From assembly GCF_900105675.1 (NCBI RefSeq), contig NZ_LT629786.1, positions 5,642,001 through 5,706,000 of the forward strand: DNA of 64,000 nt, given 5' to 3'. Source of the stretch: Pseudomonas synxantha. GTDB lineage: Bacteria > Pseudomonadota > Gammaproteobacteria > Pseudomonadales > Pseudomonadaceae. Positions 35,640-46,091 of this stretch are shown one piece after another (the first letter of the stretch is position 1; each line of letters begins with the position of its first letter). A program made the translations under genes and the position numbers. The notes below the pieces were generated by a model. That model made no database searches. It was not told the origin of the DNA and worked only from the letters and a program-made list of their open reading frames with translations.

Positions 35640-35717
35640 TGCACCGAGGCCCAAAAAAAAGGGTGCGCCCTGGGCGTAATGCCGATCAGTTAAAAGCTGG
35701 CGCGGACAGCGAGTAAC

Positions 35718-35749
35718 CTGTGGCGAGGGAGCTTGCTCCCTGGCCACAG
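35718..35749. repeat. Short hairpin repeat
   Basis: CTGTGGCGAGGGAGCTTGCTCCCTGGCCACAG is, with two mismatched bases, a single inverted unit with GGGAGC-TT-GCTCCC at the centre. It resembles a third REP-type family of Pseudomonas and sits downstream of the exonuclease gene. Confidence 0.6.
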
Positions 35750-35780
35750 TTGAGCGCGTGTTATTGACTGACGGGCATTG

Positions 35781-35803
35781 GCGCCCTGGGGCGCGGCTTT
35801 TTT
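35781..35803 (+). terminator. Putative terminator after the exonuclease gene
   Basis: GCGCC/GGCGC with a four-base loop is followed by GGC and six T, just before the convergent BCCT gene end. It is a short but plausible intrinsic terminator for the plus strand. Confidence 0.5.
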
Positions 35804-35807
35804 ACAT

Positions 35808-37478
35808 TCAGGAGCGTGGCTCCGACATCAGCCCCTTGACCAGGGAAATGCACCCCAGCATGAGCACGATGGCGAACGGCAAGCCGGTGGAAACCGCCAT
35901 GGCCTGCAGCGCGACCAGTCCGCCGCCAAGCAACAGGGCAATGGCAATCACGCCTTCGATGACCGCCCAGAACACTCGCTGCGGTACCGGCGCGTCGACC
36001 TTGCCGCCGGCCGTGATGGTGTCAATCACCAACGACCCCGAATCCGAAGAGGTAATGAAGAACACGATGACCAGGATAATCCCCAGGAACGAGGTGATTT
36101 CCTTGAGCGGCAAATGTCCCAGCATGGCGAACAACTTGAGCTCCAGCACGGCATCCTTGACGCCCATGAATCCTTGCAGCGTGGTCTGGTCGATGGCGGT
36201 GCCACCGAAGGTGGTCATCCACAACACCGAAACCAGCGACGGCACCAGCAGCACCGAGATCAGGAATTCGCGCACGGTGCGGCCACGGCTCACACGGGCG
36301 ATGAACATGCCGACAAACGGTGACCAACTGATCCACCAGGCCCAGTAGAACGCAGTCCAGCCTTGGGTGAACTGCGCGTCGGTGCGGCCGAAGGGGTTGG
36401 ACAGCGCGGGCAAGTACTCGACGTAGGTCACCAGGTTCTTAAAGAACCCGGTGAAGATAGCCAGGGTGGGGCCCACGACAATGATAAACAGCAACAGCAG
36501 CAAGGCCAGCCCCATGTTGATCTGGGACAGCATCTTGACGCCCTTGTCGAGGCCGGACAGCACCGACCACAGGGCGATCAGCGTGATGACGACAATCAGC
36601 ACCACCTTGCTCAGGTTCGTCGACTGAATGCCGAACAGGTATTCGATACCCGCAGCCGCCTGTTCCGCGCCGATCCCCAAGGAGGTCGCAAGGCCGAACA
36701 AGGTGGCGAACACCGCTAGGATATCGATGATATGTCCCGGCCAGCCCCACACACGTTCACCCAGCAACGGATAGAAAATCGAGCGTATCGACAGCGGCAG
36801 ACCTTTGTTATACGAAAACAGCGCCAGGGACAGCGCGACGATCGCATAGATCGCCCACGGGTGCAGGCCCCAGTGGAATATGGTCGCGGCCATCGCCAGG
36901 TCGGCGGACGTTTTCATATCCCCGGCGGCACCGCCCAGCGGCGCCCAATCGGTGCGCACGCCATTGGGATCAAGGGTCACACCACCCATGGACGCCGCAT
37001 AGTGCGACATGGGTTCAGCGACCCCGTAGAACATCAAGCCAATGCCCATGCCGGCGGCAAACAGCATTGAAAACCAGCCCACATAGGAATGGTCCGGCGT
37101 GGCATCACGGCCGCCGAGGCGAACCTTGCCCAGCGGTGAAACGATCAGCACAAGGCACAGCACCACGAAAACGTTGGCCACACTCATGAAGAACCAGGCC
37201 AGGTGGCCGGTCAGCCAATTGCGTATCGCGCTGAACAGGGGCTCGACTTCGTTCTGCAAGGCCAGCGTCAGAATGACGAACAGCACGATCGTCGCCGCCG
37301 AAATAATGAAGACCTTACCGTGGATATCCAGCGAAAAAGAAAACTCGCCTTTGATGTTGTCTTGTCCGATTACATAATCGGTATCAATCAGGTTGGCGGC
37401 CCCGCTTGGAGCAGGAATGCCTTCCTCGCCCGAGGGTTGAGGGGTGGCTGGTAAATCAGCCATAGGTTTTTCAGCCAT
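35808..37478 (-). CDS. BCCT-family betaine/carnitine/choline transporter
   Basis: 556 residues with twelve membrane helices. The family's Gly-rich helix GMGIGLMFYGVAEP is at 143-156, and the signature FYWAWWISWSPFVGMFIARVSRGR, with the Trp box for quaternary ammonium ligands, lies near residue 375. It imports glycine betaine, choline or carnitine with H+ or Na+. The N-terminal ~50 residues are hydrophilic. The C-terminus is short, so the long osmosensing tail of BetT/BetP is missing and osmotic gating is less likely. Good SD (GGAGG) before the ATG. No betaine catabolic genes are adjacent. Confidence 0.92.
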   Translation of the reverse strand: MAEKPMADLPATPQPSGEEGIPAPSGAANLIDTDYVIGQDNIKGEFSFSLDIHGKVFIISAATIVLFVILTLALQNEVEPLFSAIRNWLTGHLAWFFMSVANVFVVLCLVLIVSPLGKVRLGGRDATPDHSYVGWFSMLFAAGMGIGLMFYGVAEPMSHYAASMGGVTLDPNGVRTDWAPLGGAAGDMKTSADLAMAATIFHWGLHPWAIYAIVALSLALFSYNKGLPLSIRSIFYPLLGERVWGWPGHIIDILAVFATLFGLATSLGIGAEQAAAGIEYLFGIQSTNLSKVVLIVVITLIALWSVLSGLDKGVKMLSQINMGLALLLLLFIIVVGPTLAIFTGFFKNLVTYVEYLPALSNPFGRTDAQFTQGWTAFYWAWWISWSPFVGMFIARVSRGRTVREFLISVLLVPSLVSVLWMTTFGGTAIDQTTLQGFMGVKDAVLELKLFAMLGHLPLKEITSFLGIILVIVFFITSSDSGSLVIDTITAGGKVDAPVPQRVFWAVIEGVIAIALLLGGGLVALQAMAVSTGLPFAIVLMLGCISLVKGLMSEPRS

Positions 37479-37616
37479 ACAGGCCTCCTTGGAAGTGACG
37501 TGCGTTCGCGCGCACTGTTATCTGCTCCGCTGTTCCTATGGTTAACGAGAGACGTTAGGCGCACATCCTACAAGTTTGATGGCATATATGTGCGAAAACA
37601 CTGCCCCGCGCGCAGT

Positions 37617-38072
37617 TCAAGCCAGGCCGGACTCCACCAACAACGCTTCGAGCCCCATCAAATCCGGCACCTTCGCCACCTGCTCCCCTACCTGCACCGC
37701 CGCCAGTTCCAACGGGCACAGCGGCACGTCCACATAGCTCAATTCGCTATCGAGCTTGTACGAACGCGGGATGCCTTGAATCACCAGTGCAATGAATTTC
37801 AACGTGGGCCTGCCACCCAACGCATTCAACACCACGATCCGCGAGCGTTCGCCGGTCACGCTGGCTTCACCGCACACGGCTTCAAAGCTGATCAAGGGGA
37901 TTTGCCGATCGCGCCAGGTCACCTGGCGCAGATACCACGGCGGTGCATCGCTGGCCGGTTCGCCGCGCTGGAAGTCGATCAGCTCGGCGATGGCGACGTT
38001 GGGCAGCACCAGGTGGCGGTCGGCCAGGGGCAGTAGCAGGCCGGTGAGTTGGCTGGCGCGGTGGTCAAGCAT
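37617..38072 (-). CDS. chpC: CheW-like chemotaxis protein ChpC
   Basis: 151 residues with a CheW fold (HLVLPNVAIAELIDFQRGEPASDAPPWYLRQVTWRDRQIPLISFEAV). In the Pil-Chp system ChpC is an accessory coupling protein linking extra receptors to ChpA. The start overlaps the chpA 3' end by 8 nt. In P. aeruginosa chpB, the methylesterase gene, lies between chpA and chpC. Here it is absent and chpC follows chpA directly. No chpD or chpE follows. Confidence 0.88.
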   Translation of the reverse strand: MLDHRASQLTGLLLPLADRHLVLPNVAIAELIDFQRGEPASDAPPWYLRQVTWRDRQIPLISFEAVCGEASVTGERSRIVVLNALGGRPTLKFIALVIQGIPRSYKLDSELSYVDVPLCPLELAAVQVGEQVAKVPDLMGLEALLVESGLA

Positions 38073-41000
38073 GGGACTTGCTCCAGTAGGCGATGCTTTC
38101 CAGCAGCACCGACTCCTGGTACGGCTTGCCGAGGTAGTCGTTGACGCCGATGGCCATGGCGCGGTCGCGATGTTTCTGGCCGGTGCGCGAGGTGATCATG
38201 ATGATCGGCAGGCGCATCAGGCGGGGGTCGTTGCGCACCTGGATGGCCACCTCGAAGCCGTCCATGCGCGGCATTTCGATGTCGAGCAGCATCAGGTCCG
38301 GGGTGTGTTCTTCGAGCACGGCGATGGCGTCGATGCCGTCCTTGGCGGTGAGCACGTTCATGCCGTTGCGCTCCAGCAGGCGGCTGGTGACTTTGCGCAC
38401 GGTGACTGAGTCGTCCACCACCAACACTAGCAGCGGGCGCTTTTTCAGCGGGTCGTTGAGGATCAGCGGCGCATCCACCGCCTGGGCCGGCATGGCCGGT
38501 TGGCGGGCGCGGATATGCGCGAGCAGGTCGATGATCAACACCACGCGGCCATCGCCCAGAATGGTCGCGCCGGACAAACCTTGCACTGCGGCGAACTGCG
38601 GGCCCAGACCCTTGACCACGATCTCCCGAGTTCCGGCCATGGCGTCCACATGCACCGCCACGCGCCGTTCATTGCAGTGCACCAGCAGCACCGGCACCGG
38701 CTGGTACTGGCCGAGCAGTTTCGGGCGGCTGACGGTGTGCAGCAGGTCGCCCAGGTAGAACAACTCGTAGCGCTGGCCGGCATATTCATAGTGCGGCGGA
38801 TCTTGCTGGTAGTGCCCCGCCAGCTCGTGGGGCAGCACGCGCACCAAACCTTCGATGGTGTTGAGGGGAATCGCGTATTGGTCGTCTGCGCATTGCACCA
38901 TCAGCGCCCGATTGACCGACACGGTAAACGGCAAGCGAATGCGAAAATGCACGCCCGCCCCCGGCGTCGAATCGATCACCATCGAACCGCCGAGCTGGCG
39001 CACTTCTTCATGCACCACGTCCATGCCGACGCCGCGCCCGGAAATCTGCGTGATTTTTTCCGCGGTGGAGAAGCCAGGCTGCAGGATGAATTGCAGCACG
39101 TCGCGATCACTGATCTCTTGATCAGGGCCAAGCAGGCCGCGCTTTATCGCCTTGCGCCGCACGGCTTCAAGGGGCACGCCGGCACCGTCGTCGCGCATGT
39201 CGAAGACGATATCGCCGCCTTCGTGGGTCAGGTCCAGGGTGATACGGCCCTTCTCCGGCTTGCCCGCCTGCAACCGTATCTCGCGGGATTCCAGGCCGTG
39301 GTCCACAGCGTTGCGCAGCATATGTTCCAATGGCGCCGCCATGCGTTCGAGTACGTTGCGGTCCATCTCGCCTTCGGCATTGCCGACGATGAACTCCACG
39401 TCCTTGCCCAGCTCCTGCGCCACTTGGCGCACGATACGCTTGAGGCGCGGCAGCATGCGTTCGAAAGGCACCATGCGCGTGCGCATCAGGCCCTCCTGCA
39501 ACTCGGTGTTGATGCGCGCTTGTTGCTGCAACAGGTCGTGGGCATCCTGGTTGCGGCGCTCGAGGGTGTCCTTGAGATCGAGCAGGTCGGAGGCGGATTC
39601 GGACAGCGCGCGGGACAATTGCTGCAGCTGCGAATGACGGTCCATTTCCAGCGGGTCGAATTCTTCATAGCCCAGACGCTCGGCCTCGGCCTGCTGGCGA
39701 CTGAGCAGGCGGCTTTGGGTTTCGCTGTCGAGTCGGCGCAATTGGTCGCGCATGCGCTCGATAGTCGTTTGCACCTCATTCAATGCGATGCGCGCATCGT
39801 TGACTTGCTGCTCGATACGGCCACGGAAGATCGAGGTTTCGCCCGCCAGGTTGACCAGGTCGTCGAGCAGGTCGGCAGAAATTTTCACCATGTCGGCAGC
39901 AGGATCGATCACCGCCTCACCCTTGCCTGCCGGCAACGCCACCGGCATGACTGGCTCATCACTGGGGTGCACCAGGCTCTTGATGCGTTCGATCAGTTTG
40001 TCCACCGAGCCGACGGGCAATCCATCCGCTACGGCGTCGATCATCTGCGCCAGGCGGTCATGGCAACCTTGCAGCAGCGCAAACAGCTCAGGGGTCGGCG
40101 CGAGCAAGCCGGCGGACAAGCCTTCGTAGAGAAATTCGAGCTCATGGGCCAAATCGCCAATCGGCCCGATCTCGACCATGCGTGCGCCGCCCTTGAGGGT
40201 ATGCAGGTCACGCAGCAGGGTTTCGACTTCCTGGCGATTGCCCGGCTCGGCCTGCCAGCGCACCAGCGCGCTGCCTGAGCTGTCGAGGATATCGGCGGCT
40301 TCTTCGAGGAAGATATCCAGCAGCTCAGGGTCGGCACCCGAGGCCGGCTCCGCCGCAACCGGAGTTGTTGGTGTGCTGCTCTGGCGCAGCTCCCGCAGTT
40401 TGGCGACCAGCTCGGCGCCATCGCTCAAGGGCTGCCGGTGTTGCAGCTCTTCGAGTTGCAAGGCCAACCGTTCGTGGCTGGCCATCAATACCAGGGACAG
40501 CTCGGTAGAGTAACTGTAGCGGCGGTCCACCAGGCCCTCATACAGGCACTCCAGCTCATGGGCCAGGTCGCTCACCGGGTCGATTTCGGCCATGCGCGCA
40601 CCGCCCTTGAGGGTGTGCAGGTCGCGTTGCAACGAGGACAACGGCGTCGCATTGTCGGGCTCCAGCAGCCAGCGCTTGAGGGACTGCCCGGCGCTGTCGA
40701 GGATATCCACGGCTTCTTCGAGAAAGATATCGACAATCTCGTCGTCCATCGCCGTCTGCTGGCCCAGCTGCGCAGTGGCGGCGCCCAGCTCGGAAATACT
40801 CAGCGCACGGCTGCCGTCGCTTTTGACCAGGCCGGTAGCCGAAGGGTCCAGCGCGTCATCCAGTAGCTCGCGCAGGGCTTGCACCCGCGCCGGCGCCGGG
40901 CTGATTTCCTGGCCGGCGGCCAACTGGTCGAGCATGTTGATCAAGGCTTCATGGGCCTGCTCGGCTTCCAGGAAAAACCGCTCGCTGACCGCCAGGCTGC

Positions 41001-43878
41001 TTTCTTCTACGGCGCCATACAGGTCGAGCAAGGCTTCGCACAGCGCATCGATGGGGTGCAGGTCGGCGATGTGCGCGCCCTCCCCCAAGGTCGTCAGTTC
41101 ATCCAGCAGTGCGGTGAGCTCCTGGCGCTCGCCGGGGTGTTGCTGCCAGCGACGCAGCAGGCTTTCGGCATCGAGCAGGATGTCCATGCCCTGGGCCAGG
41201 AAATTGGTGATCAGTTGCGGGTCGCGCTTGATACGCAGGCCTGTGCCTGGGCCGTCGAGCAGTGCTGCAAGCTGCTGGTCCAGCAGGCTTTGGGTACGGC
41301 TGATCAGATCTGCCGCCCCTTTGATCGGTGCCAGGGGATCGCTGCCCAGGTCGCGCAACCCGCGCTGAAAAAGCCCTTGGGCCTCAAGCAGCAGCTCCAC
41401 TTCATCCAGGTCCAGCGGCAGGCGGTGGGCCTTGTATTCGCGGGTCAGGTGATCGAGCGGCCGCGCCAGTTCGGCGATGGGTAGCACGCCGGCCATGTAA
41501 GCACTGCCCTTGAGGGTGTGCAGGGCGCGTTGCAGTTCATCACTGACCTGCAGCGGCACATGCTCTGCAGCCTGTTGCAGGAAGTGGTCAAGGCTGTCCA
41601 GGTGGCTCTGGGCTTCGTTGCGGAAGATCTCCAGCAGCATCGGGTCATGGGGTTCGGCAGTCGACACGGGTGCGCTGCTGGCCAAGGCGTGTGCACGGGC
41701 GGCCAGGGCGTCGACTTCGTCGCGCTGACGCTGGGCATCGGTAGCAAAATCGGCGATCAATTCCGGCAGCAGGGCCACCGTTTCATCCAGCACCTGCTGC
41801 ACCTCGGGGCCGAGGGTGACGCTGCGTTCCAGTACACGATTGAGCAGGTTTTCCACAGCCCAGGCCAACTCGGCCAGCACCAGGGCGCGCACCATGCGGC
41901 CGCTGCCTTTGAGGGTGTGGAAGGCCCGGCGCATTTCACCCTGGGCGAATTTGTCCGTGGTGTTGGGCAGGTTGCGATGCAGCACTTCAAGGACTTCTTC
42001 GGTTTCCTCAAGGAAGACTTCGCGCAACTCATCGTCAATCGGCGCTTCATCAGCCGGCGGCGGTAACAGGCTGCCCGGACGCCGCAAGGCTGGAGGATTG
42101 AGGCGGGAAGTCGGGCTGGCCAACGCATCGAATTGGGACTGGCTCGGTGCGGTCTCGGTGGACAATGCGCCGTCGGGCGCGGCCAGGGCCTGGCGCCAGG
42201 GTTTTTCGGTTGGCAGGTAACCCAGTGCGCTCAAGCCCTGAGTCGCCAGTTCCAGCACTTTTTCGCCGGCCGCGTCAGGATCTTGGAGCATGCGTTCGAG
42301 GTAATACTCCAGGCTGCTGATCACCTCGGCGAAATGCGCCAGTTGCGCCTCGCAAGGCGCAGCGTCACTGACCATCAACTGCTCATCGACGTAGTCGGTG
42401 CAACCGCGCATCAGGCTCGCCGCCCGCGGCAGGGGAATCATCGCCAGGGCGCCGCGCACTTGGCTCAAGAGCTCCGGCAGGGATTCCAGGCGCTGGCGGT
42501 CCCAGTGGGCCTCGATGCAGTCGATCACCAGCTCCTTGGCCTGCTTCAAGCACTGGCAGGACTCACGAATCACCAATTGATGAATCTGAGTCAGGTCGGT
42601 GGTGGGCAGGCGATTCTCTTCGCGGCTTTCCGGCTCGACGGTGCCGATCATCCCGGCCAACGTCGCTTCGACGTAGAGCAAGGCACCGGCCACATCCATC
42701 AACACCGCATCACTGGGTTCACGCTGGCCCTGGACCAGGCTCAACACCACGGCGAGTTGGTCAATGATCACTTTGCGCGGCTGGCCAAACCCCAGTACGG
42801 CAAGGGTATCGGCGATCTGCCGCAGCGGCGCCAGCAGCGCGTCGAGGTCGTTGGTGTGTTGGCGGTCACTGCGTACGAACAGGTCGAGGCGCTCCTTGAC
42901 CCGCACCAGTTCCTCGCACAAGGCGCCAAGCACCGAGCCCATGGCATTGCGATCCGGCCCGGCCAGCCGCGCGCGCTCGGCATCCACCACGGCACTGTCG
43001 GGCAAGGCTTCGTCCAGGCCATAGCGTTCTTTCAGGCTTTGCATGCGCGGCGTCGGACGGGTGACTTTGGCGACGTAGAACAACAGGCTCTTGAGCAATT
43101 CATCCGGCGCCGGCTGGTTGATACCGCCGATGCACTGGGCCAGCAGGCGCTTGAGTTGTTTGTCACTGGCCTTGAGCAGGCTGCGCAGCGCCGGGCTGTT
43201 GGCGATCACGCCAGTGAGCATGCCTTCGACCAGCGCCGAGGCGACCTGCCACAACGGCAACAACGGCGCGCCCTGGCACAGCGCTTCAAGGCGCGCGAAC
43301 ACCCGCGCCATGTCTTCCAGGTTGCTCGGGCCGTGGTCTTCGCGCAGCAACCCGGCGAGGGCTTGTTGCAGCAGTTGGTGCCACTGGCGCAATTGTTCAT
43401 GCAAATCCGGTGTCGCACGCAGGGCCAGTGCTTCATCAGGCAGCGGCGTGATCGACAGCAGTTGCGGGCTGAACAGGCTGGTTTCCGACAACAGGCTTTC
43501 ACCCCGGGCGCTGCGCAGGTCGTTGAGCAACGGCAGCACCACCAGTGGCAAGTCGCGGCGGGCGCTGTGTACGCGGTCGAGGTACAGCGGCAATTGGCCG
43601 AGGGCTTGTTGCAGCAGGCGGATGCTTTCATCGCGCTGGCCGACACGACCGGCCTGGAGGGCCAGGGCCAGCGCCTCGATCTCTTCGGCCAGCAACGCCG
43701 CGCCATAGAACTCGACCATTTGCAGCGCGCCATGTACCTGGTGAACACCGGCCAGGCACTCGTCGATGGCGTCGCCGGTTTCAACGTACAGATCCAGCGC
43801 CGAACGGGCCTGCTTCAGGGTTTCGGCAATGTCGCCCTTGACCCATTCGAGGGCCACATAGTCGTGCCGATCAACCAT
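38065..43878 (-). CDS. chpA: Hybrid chemosensory histidine kinase ChpA (multi-Hpt CheA-CheY)
   Basis: 1937 residues. Four typical Hpt domains have phosphorylatable His654, His787, His1088 and His1226 in HTLKG(S/G) motifs. An N-terminal degenerate Hpt has His49 in VHQVHGAL, a domain near 475 has Arg where His is expected, and one near 929 has Thr (ELTTLGEG). A CheA kinase core follows: LRNAVDHGLE (N box, His1527), DDGAGV, GRGVGMD (1614-1620); then a CheW-like domain (about 1650-1790) and a receiver domain ending the protein with phospho-acceptor Asp1866. It is about 500 residues shorter than P. aeruginosa ChpA. It phosphorylates PilG/PilH to steer twitching and cAMP signalling. The start at 43878 follows GGAG. 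Confidence 0.95.
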   Translation of the reverse strand: MVDRHDYVALEWVKGDIAETLKQARSALDLYVETGDAIDECLAGVHQVHGALQMVEFYGAALLAEEIEALALALQAGRVGQRDESIRLLQQALGQLPLYLDRVHSARRDLPLVVLPLLNDLRSARGESLLSETSLFSPQLLSITPLPDEALALRATPDLHEQLRQWHQLLQQALAGLLREDHGPSNLEDMARVFARLEALCQGAPLLPLWQVASALVEGMLTGVIANSPALRSLLKASDKQLKRLLAQCIGGINQPAPDELLKSLLFYVAKVTRPTPRMQSLKERYGLDEALPDSAVVDAERARLAGPDRNAMGSVLGALCEELVRVKERLDLFVRSDRQHTNDLDALLAPLRQIADTLAVLGFGQPRKVIIDQLAVVLSLVQGQREPSDAVLMDVAGALLYVEATLAGMIGTVEPESREENRLPTTDLTQIHQLVIRESCQCLKQAKELVIDCIEAHWDRQRLESLPELLSQVRGALAMIPLPRAASLMRGCTDYVDEQLMVSDAAPCEAQLAHFAEVISSLEYYLERMLQDPDAAGEKVLELATQGLSALGYLPTEKPWRQALAAPDGALSTETAPSQSQFDALASPTSRLNPPALRRPGSLLPPPADEAPIDDELREVFLEETEEVLEVLHRNLPNTTDKFAQGEMRRAFHTLKGSGRMVRALVLAELAWAVENLLNRVLERSVTLGPEVQQVLDETVALLPELIADFATDAQRQRDEVDALAARAHALASSAPVSTAEPHDPMLLEIFRNEAQSHLDSLDHFLQQAAEHVPLQVSDELQRALHTLKGSAYMAGVLPIAELARPLDHLTREYKAHRLPLDLDEVELLLEAQGLFQRGLRDLGSDPLAPIKGAADLISRTQSLLDQQLAALLDGPGTGLRIKRDPQLITNFLAQGMDILLDAESLLRRWQQHPGERQELTALLDELTTLGEGAHIADLHPIDALCEALLDLYGAVEESSLAVSERFFLEAEQAHEALINMLDQLAAGQEISPAPARVQALRELLDDALDPSATGLVKSDGSRALSISELGAATAQLGQQTAMDDEIVDIFLEEAVDILDSAGQSLKRWLLEPDNATPLSSLQRDLHTLKGGARMAEIDPVSDLAHELECLYEGLVDRRYSYSTELSLVLMASHERLALQLEELQHRQPLSDGAELVAKLRELRQSSTPTTPVAAEPASGADPELLDIFLEEAADILDSSGSALVRWQAEPGNRQEVETLLRDLHTLKGGARMVEIGPIGDLAHELEFLYEGLSAGLLAPTPELFALLQGCHDRLAQMIDAVADGLPVGSVDKLIERIKSLVHPSDEPVMPVALPAGKGEAVIDPAADMVKISADLLDDLVNLAGETSIFRGRIEQQVNDARIALNEVQTTIERMRDQLRRLDSETQSRLLSRQQAEAERLGYEEFDPLEMDRHSQLQQLSRALSESASDLLDLKDTLERRNQDAHDLLQQQARINTELQEGLMRTRMVPFERMLPRLKRIVRQVAQELGKDVEFIVGNAEGEMDRNVLERMAAPLEHMLRNAVDHGLESREIRLQAGKPEKGRITLDLTHEGGDIVFDMRDDGAGVPLEAVRRKAIKRGLLGPDQEISDRDVLQFILQPGFSTAEKITQISGRGVGMDVVHEEVRQLGGSMVIDSTPGAGVHFRIRLPFTVSVNRALMVQCADDQYAIPLNTIEGLVRVLPHELAGHYQQDPPHYEYAGQRYELFYLGDLLHTVSRPKLLGQYQPVPVLLVHCNERRVAVHVDAMAGTREIVVKGLGPQFAAVQGLSGATILGDGRVVLIIDLLAHIRARQPAMPAQAVDAPLILNDPLKKRPLLVLVVDDSVTVRKVTSRLLERNGMNVLTAKDGIDAIAVLEEHTPDLMLLDIEMPRMDGFEVAIQVRNDPRLMRLPIIMITSRTGQKHRDRAMAIGVNDYLGKPYQESVLLESIAYWSKSHA

Positions 43879-43935
43879 AACTGCTCCGCTTTGAATTCGT
43901 GGGTTGCTGGTGTTCTTGAAACCAGTGGAGATCAA

Positions 43936-44025
43936 ATGTGGGAGGGGGCTTGCCCCCGATAGCGGTGTATCAGCCAGCAGGTGTATTTACTGACCCGCCG
44001 CAATCGGGGGCAAGCCCCCTCCCAT
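43936..44025. repeat. REPIN between pilJ and chpA
   Basis: ATGTGGGAGGGGGCTTGCCC... and its inverse flank a centre of about 35 nt. It sits in the only large gap of the pil-chp cluster, exactly where pilK lies in P. aeruginosa. Confidence 0.88.
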
Positions 44026-44039
44026 ATATGGAGCGCATT

Positions 44040-46091
44040 TCAATCATCAGTCTGCTTGGGCGGTGGGAGCGTGAACCCCGACACCGACCTGCGCAACTGA
44101 CTGGCCATCTTCGCCAGGTTACCAATGCTTTCGGCGGTGGCGGTGGAACCCGACGACGTCTGGGTGGTGATCTGCTGGATCACGTTCATGGTCAGGGAAA
44201 TCTGCCCCGCCGACGAGGTCTGCTGCTGCGCCGCATTGGAGATACTCTGGATCAGCGCCGCCAGGGTTTTCGACACGCCTTCGATCTCTTCCAGCGCCAC
44301 CCCCGCGTCCTGGGCAAGACGGGCGCCACGCACCACTTCGGTGGTGGTCTGCTCCATGGAAATCACCGCTTCGTTGGTGTCGGCCTGGATCGCCCGCACC
44401 AGGGTCTCGATCTGCCGCGTGGCCGCCGACGAGCGCTCGGCCAACCGTTGCACTTCATCGGCCACCACAGCAAAACCGCGTCCGGCGTCCCCGGCCATGC
44501 TCGCCTGGATCGCCGCGTTAAGGGCGAGGATATTGGTCTGGTCGGCGATGTCGTCGATCAGGCTGACGATGTCACCGATTTCCTGGGAGGACTCGCCCAG
44601 GCGCTTGATGCGCTTGGCGGTGTCCTGGATCTGTTCGCGAATGTTGTCCATGCCGTGGATGGTGTTGTGCACCACCTCGTTGCCTTTGTTGGCGATCTCC
44701 ACTGAACGCTCTGCCACCGCCGAGGATTCGGCGGCGTTGGCCGATACCTGGTCGATGGACTGGGCCATCTGCTCAATCGCCGTCGAAGCCTCGGCAATCT
44801 GCTGGGCCTGATGCTCCGACGCCTGGGCCAGGTGCATGGCGGTGGCCTGGGTGTCCTGCACCGCCCCGGCGACTTGCCCGGCGGTGAGGTTGATGGTGGC
44901 AACCAGGTCGCGCAGCTGGTCTACGGAGTAGTTGATGGAGTCAGCGATGGTGCCGGTGAAATCTTCGGTGACCGAGGCCGTGACGGTGAGGTCGCCGTCG
45001 GCCAGGTCTTCGATTTCATCCAGCAGGCGCATGATCGCGTTCTGGTTGCGCTCGTTCTTCTCGGCGGTTTCATGCAATTGGCGGTTGGTCTCGCGCACCA
45101 TGACCAGGCCGATCAGGATGATCGAGGCCAGCGCCAGCAGGCCCAGTACGTAACCACCGATGGTGTCGAAACTGCGCCCACTGGCAAGGTTTTCAAAACC
45201 GGTGGCCAGGTGCGAGGCTTCATCGAGCAGGGTTTGCGACAGATTGAAAATATGGCTCGCCGATGCCCGCACCTGGAACAGTTGCGGCGAAGTCTCGAGA
45301 ATTTCATCCACGGAGCCGGAGACGAACTCGAACAGCTCGGCGATTTCCGTCAGTCGCGCACGGGCGTCCTGGTCTTCGACCTGGGTGATGCGCAGCCCCG
45401 GGTTGCCGTTGAGCATACCGTTGAGCACCACGCCGAAACGGTTGGCATCGCGGCCAAAGGCATCGGCGGCCTGCACCGCGGTTTCGTCCCCTGCGAGCAC
45501 AGTGTTGACCGCCCCCAGGATACGTTCGGCCAGCAGTGATTGGCGCTGGGCCAAAGCCACCTGACTGGCCGGGGCGCCGCGTTGCAGGAGGATATCGACG
45601 ACTTTTTCCGACTCCATCTGCAATTGCGGGACGGTTTCGGCCAGGGTCGCGGCCACTTGATGCAGGGACAGTACGGTCTGCTCGCTGGCAAGGATCGCGT
45701 CGGTGTTTTTCAGCAACGCCTCCCAATCGGTCTGCACCGCACGCATTTCGGCGCGTACCGCACTGGGCGCAGCCGGCAAGCCGGTTTGCGGGTCGCCTTT
45801 TTTCAGATAGCCCCAGCGCTGGGCAAAATCATTGCGCGCATCGCCCAGCAGTTTGAACGCGGCGGCCTTGCCGGCGGCCGCTTCGGTAGCGTTCTTGGCG
45901 ATGCGCTGGGACAGCACGCGCAGCTCACCGGCGTGGCCGATGTACTGTTTATCGTAGGTGGACTGGGTGTTGAGGTACGCGAAGTTGGCGAACAACAGCA
46001 TGATGAACACGATCAAGGCGATAAACAGCACGATGATCTGTGAACGGCTGCGCGAAGCGGCTTGGGGTTTGGGCGAGGTAGCGGTGCTCAT
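44040..46091 (-). CDS. pilJ: Methyl-accepting chemotaxis protein PilJ
   Basis: 683 residues, almost the length of P. aeruginosa PilJ. A basic cytoplasmic start and TM1 (about 19-41, [21 protein letters not shown]) precede a periplasmic region with two PilJ-type helical modules, TM2 near 310-330 ([19 protein letters not shown]), HAMP-like helices and the signalling domain with hairpin tip [20 protein letters not shown]. PilJ senses pilin and surface contact and controls ChpA. The C-terminus ([11 protein letters not shown]) has no CheR-docking pentapeptide. The ATG at 46091 overlaps the pilI stop as ATGA. Confidence 0.95.
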   Translation of the reverse strand: MSTATSPKPQAASRSRSQIIVLFIALIVFIMLLFANFAYLNTQSTYDKQYIGHAGELRVLSQRIAKNATEAAAGKAAAFKLLGDARNDFAQRWGYLKKGDPQTGLPAAPSAVRAEMRAVQTDWEALLKNTDAILASEQTVLSLHQVAATLAETVPQLQMESEKVVDILLQRGAPASQVALAQRQSLLAERILGAVNTVLAGDETAVQAADAFGRDANRFGVVLNGMLNGNPGLRITQVEDQDARARLTEIAELFEFVSGSVDEILETSPQLFQVRASASHIFNLSQTLLDEASHLATGFENLASGRSFDTIGGYVLGLLALASIILIGLVMVRETNRQLHETAEKNERNQNAIMRLLDEIEDLADGDLTVTASVTEDFTGTIADSINYSVDQLRDLVATINLTAGQVAGAVQDTQATAMHLAQASEHQAQQIAEASTAIEQMAQSIDQVSANAAESSAVAERSVEIANKGNEVVHNTIHGMDNIREQIQDTAKRIKRLGESSQEIGDIVSLIDDIADQTNILALNAAIQASMAGDAGRGFAVVADEVQRLAERSSAATRQIETLVRAIQADTNEAVISMEQTTTEVVRGARLAQDAGVALEEIEGVSKTLAALIQSISNAAQQQTSSAGQISLTMNVIQQITTQTSSGSTATAESIGNLAKMASQLRRSVSGFTLPPPKQTDD

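Noticed and set aside
38500..43962. Very long open frames on the plus strand opposite chpA, up to about 600 codons
   Set aside because: They are antisense shadows of a high-G+C gene. Their compositions are His/Gln/Arg-rich and show no domains, whereas the minus-strand ChpA has clear Hpt, kinase, CheW and receiver motifs.
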